Source: Clostridia bacterium
Lineage (GTDB): Bacteria > Bacillota > Clostridia > Peptostreptococcales > Acidaminobacteraceae
NCBI GenBank assembly: GCA_016937975.1
Contig: JAFGVN010000071.1
Span: 1-33,576, forward strand
Direction: 5' to 3'
Length of the DNA: 33,576 nucleotides
Position numbers and translations under genes: made by a program. How positions within the stretch are numbered: the stretch's first letter is position 1; the number at the start of each line of letters is the position of its first letter. The notes under the pieces are model-generated. The model was not told where the DNA came from. It did no database searches and saw only the letters and a list, made by a program, of their open reading frames with translations. Below, one piece after another: positions 33,492 through 33,576 of the stretch.

Positions 33492-33576
33492 CAAGAAATG
33501 CAACTACGTTGCTTCCATTCTACATCTAAGTACAATGGCAACTCAGATTGTTAACAATCTAATAGGATTATCTCGA
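33492..33576 (-). ncRNA. right end / candidate omega RNA scaffold of a TnpB element, copy 2
   Basis: The partner of 20871-20957 (6 differences in 85 bases). The same hairpin (GTTGCCATT with AATGGAAGCAAC) and the same right boundary, GCATTTCTTG, are present. Beyond the boundary the flank differs (TTCTAAACTTATTAG), as expected for a guide taken from the insertion site. The element continues past the window end. Confidence 0.55.
33543..33576 (-). CDS. TnpB 3' end (partial, runs off the window)
   Basis: The last 10 codons and stop (DNPIRLLTI-stop) match the TnpB remnant at 20922-21108 (VNPIRLLTI-stop). The rest, possibly intact, lies beyond the window edge. Confidence 0.55.
   Translation of the reverse strand, partial: RDNPIRLLTI

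Overview
The window is a low-GC chromosomal stretch from an anaerobic, probably motile Firmicute of the Clostridia type. The evidence is the AT-rich codon use, strong AGGAGG-type ribosome sites, short intrinsic terminators after almost every gene, an agr-type peptide system, a menaquinone-type electron chain and dense c-di-GMP signalling. I cannot name a genus from sequence alone. There are no rRNA, tRNA or CRISPR features.

Layout. 0.2-3.7 kb: a GNAT acetyltransferase overlapped by a small membrane protein, then an agr quorum-sensing locus. agrB and agrD are on the + strand; the receptor kinase and LytTR regulator are on the - strand, converging on agrD. 3.8-9.0 kb: a membrane diguanylate cyclase, a methyl-accepting chemotaxis protein and a PAS-PAS-GAF-GGDEF protein. 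9.1-12.9 kb: a SEC-C protein, a CheY-like regulator behind a class I c-di-GMP riboswitch, and an HD-GYP protein translationally joined to a PTS-type EIIC-EIIB protein whose EIIB has lost its active-site cysteine. 13.0-16.4 kb: a VWA lipoprotein, a secreted zinc-ribbon-like gene broken by one in-frame TAG, and a YD-repeat-like lipoprotein. 16.4-18.3 kb: an insertion-sequence graveyard in which an IS3-type and an IS4-type transposase are both broken immediately after their second catalytic Asp, at a shared 81-82 bp unit. 18.4-25.8 kb: a Bmp/PnrA-like lipoprotein, a TnpB 3' remnant with its element right end, an M29 aminopeptidase, a soluble TPR histidine kinase and a Cas4-like/DUF2779 nuclease. 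25.9-31.8 kb: an operon resembling the flavin-based extracellular electron transfer (EET) locus of Listeria. In transcription order it encodes a repeat lipoprotein, the ApbE flavin transferase, an NDH-2 with a C-terminal membrane domain, a polyprenyl diphosphate synthase and a MenA-like prenyltransferase. 31.8 kb-end: a small alarmone synthetase, a stand-alone BRCT protein and the right end of a second TnpB element that runs off the window.

How the parts fit. Two c-di-GMP synthases (both with an inhibitory I-site), one HD-GYP phosphodiesterase and a c-di-GMP riboswitch form a local second-messenger module. Its inputs look like peptide (agr), small-molecule (MCP), carbohydrate (the altered PTS protein) and unknown cytoplasmic (PAS/GAF, TPR kinase) signals. 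The electron-transfer operon would make a dedicated quinone, reduce it with NADH and pass electrons to surface flavoproteins. Its lead lipoprotein has no recognised FMN-binding fold, but it carries two copies of a motif resembling an ApbE flavinylation site. That lipoprotein, the PTS/HD-GYP pair and the shared unit in the two broken transposases are the most promising leads.
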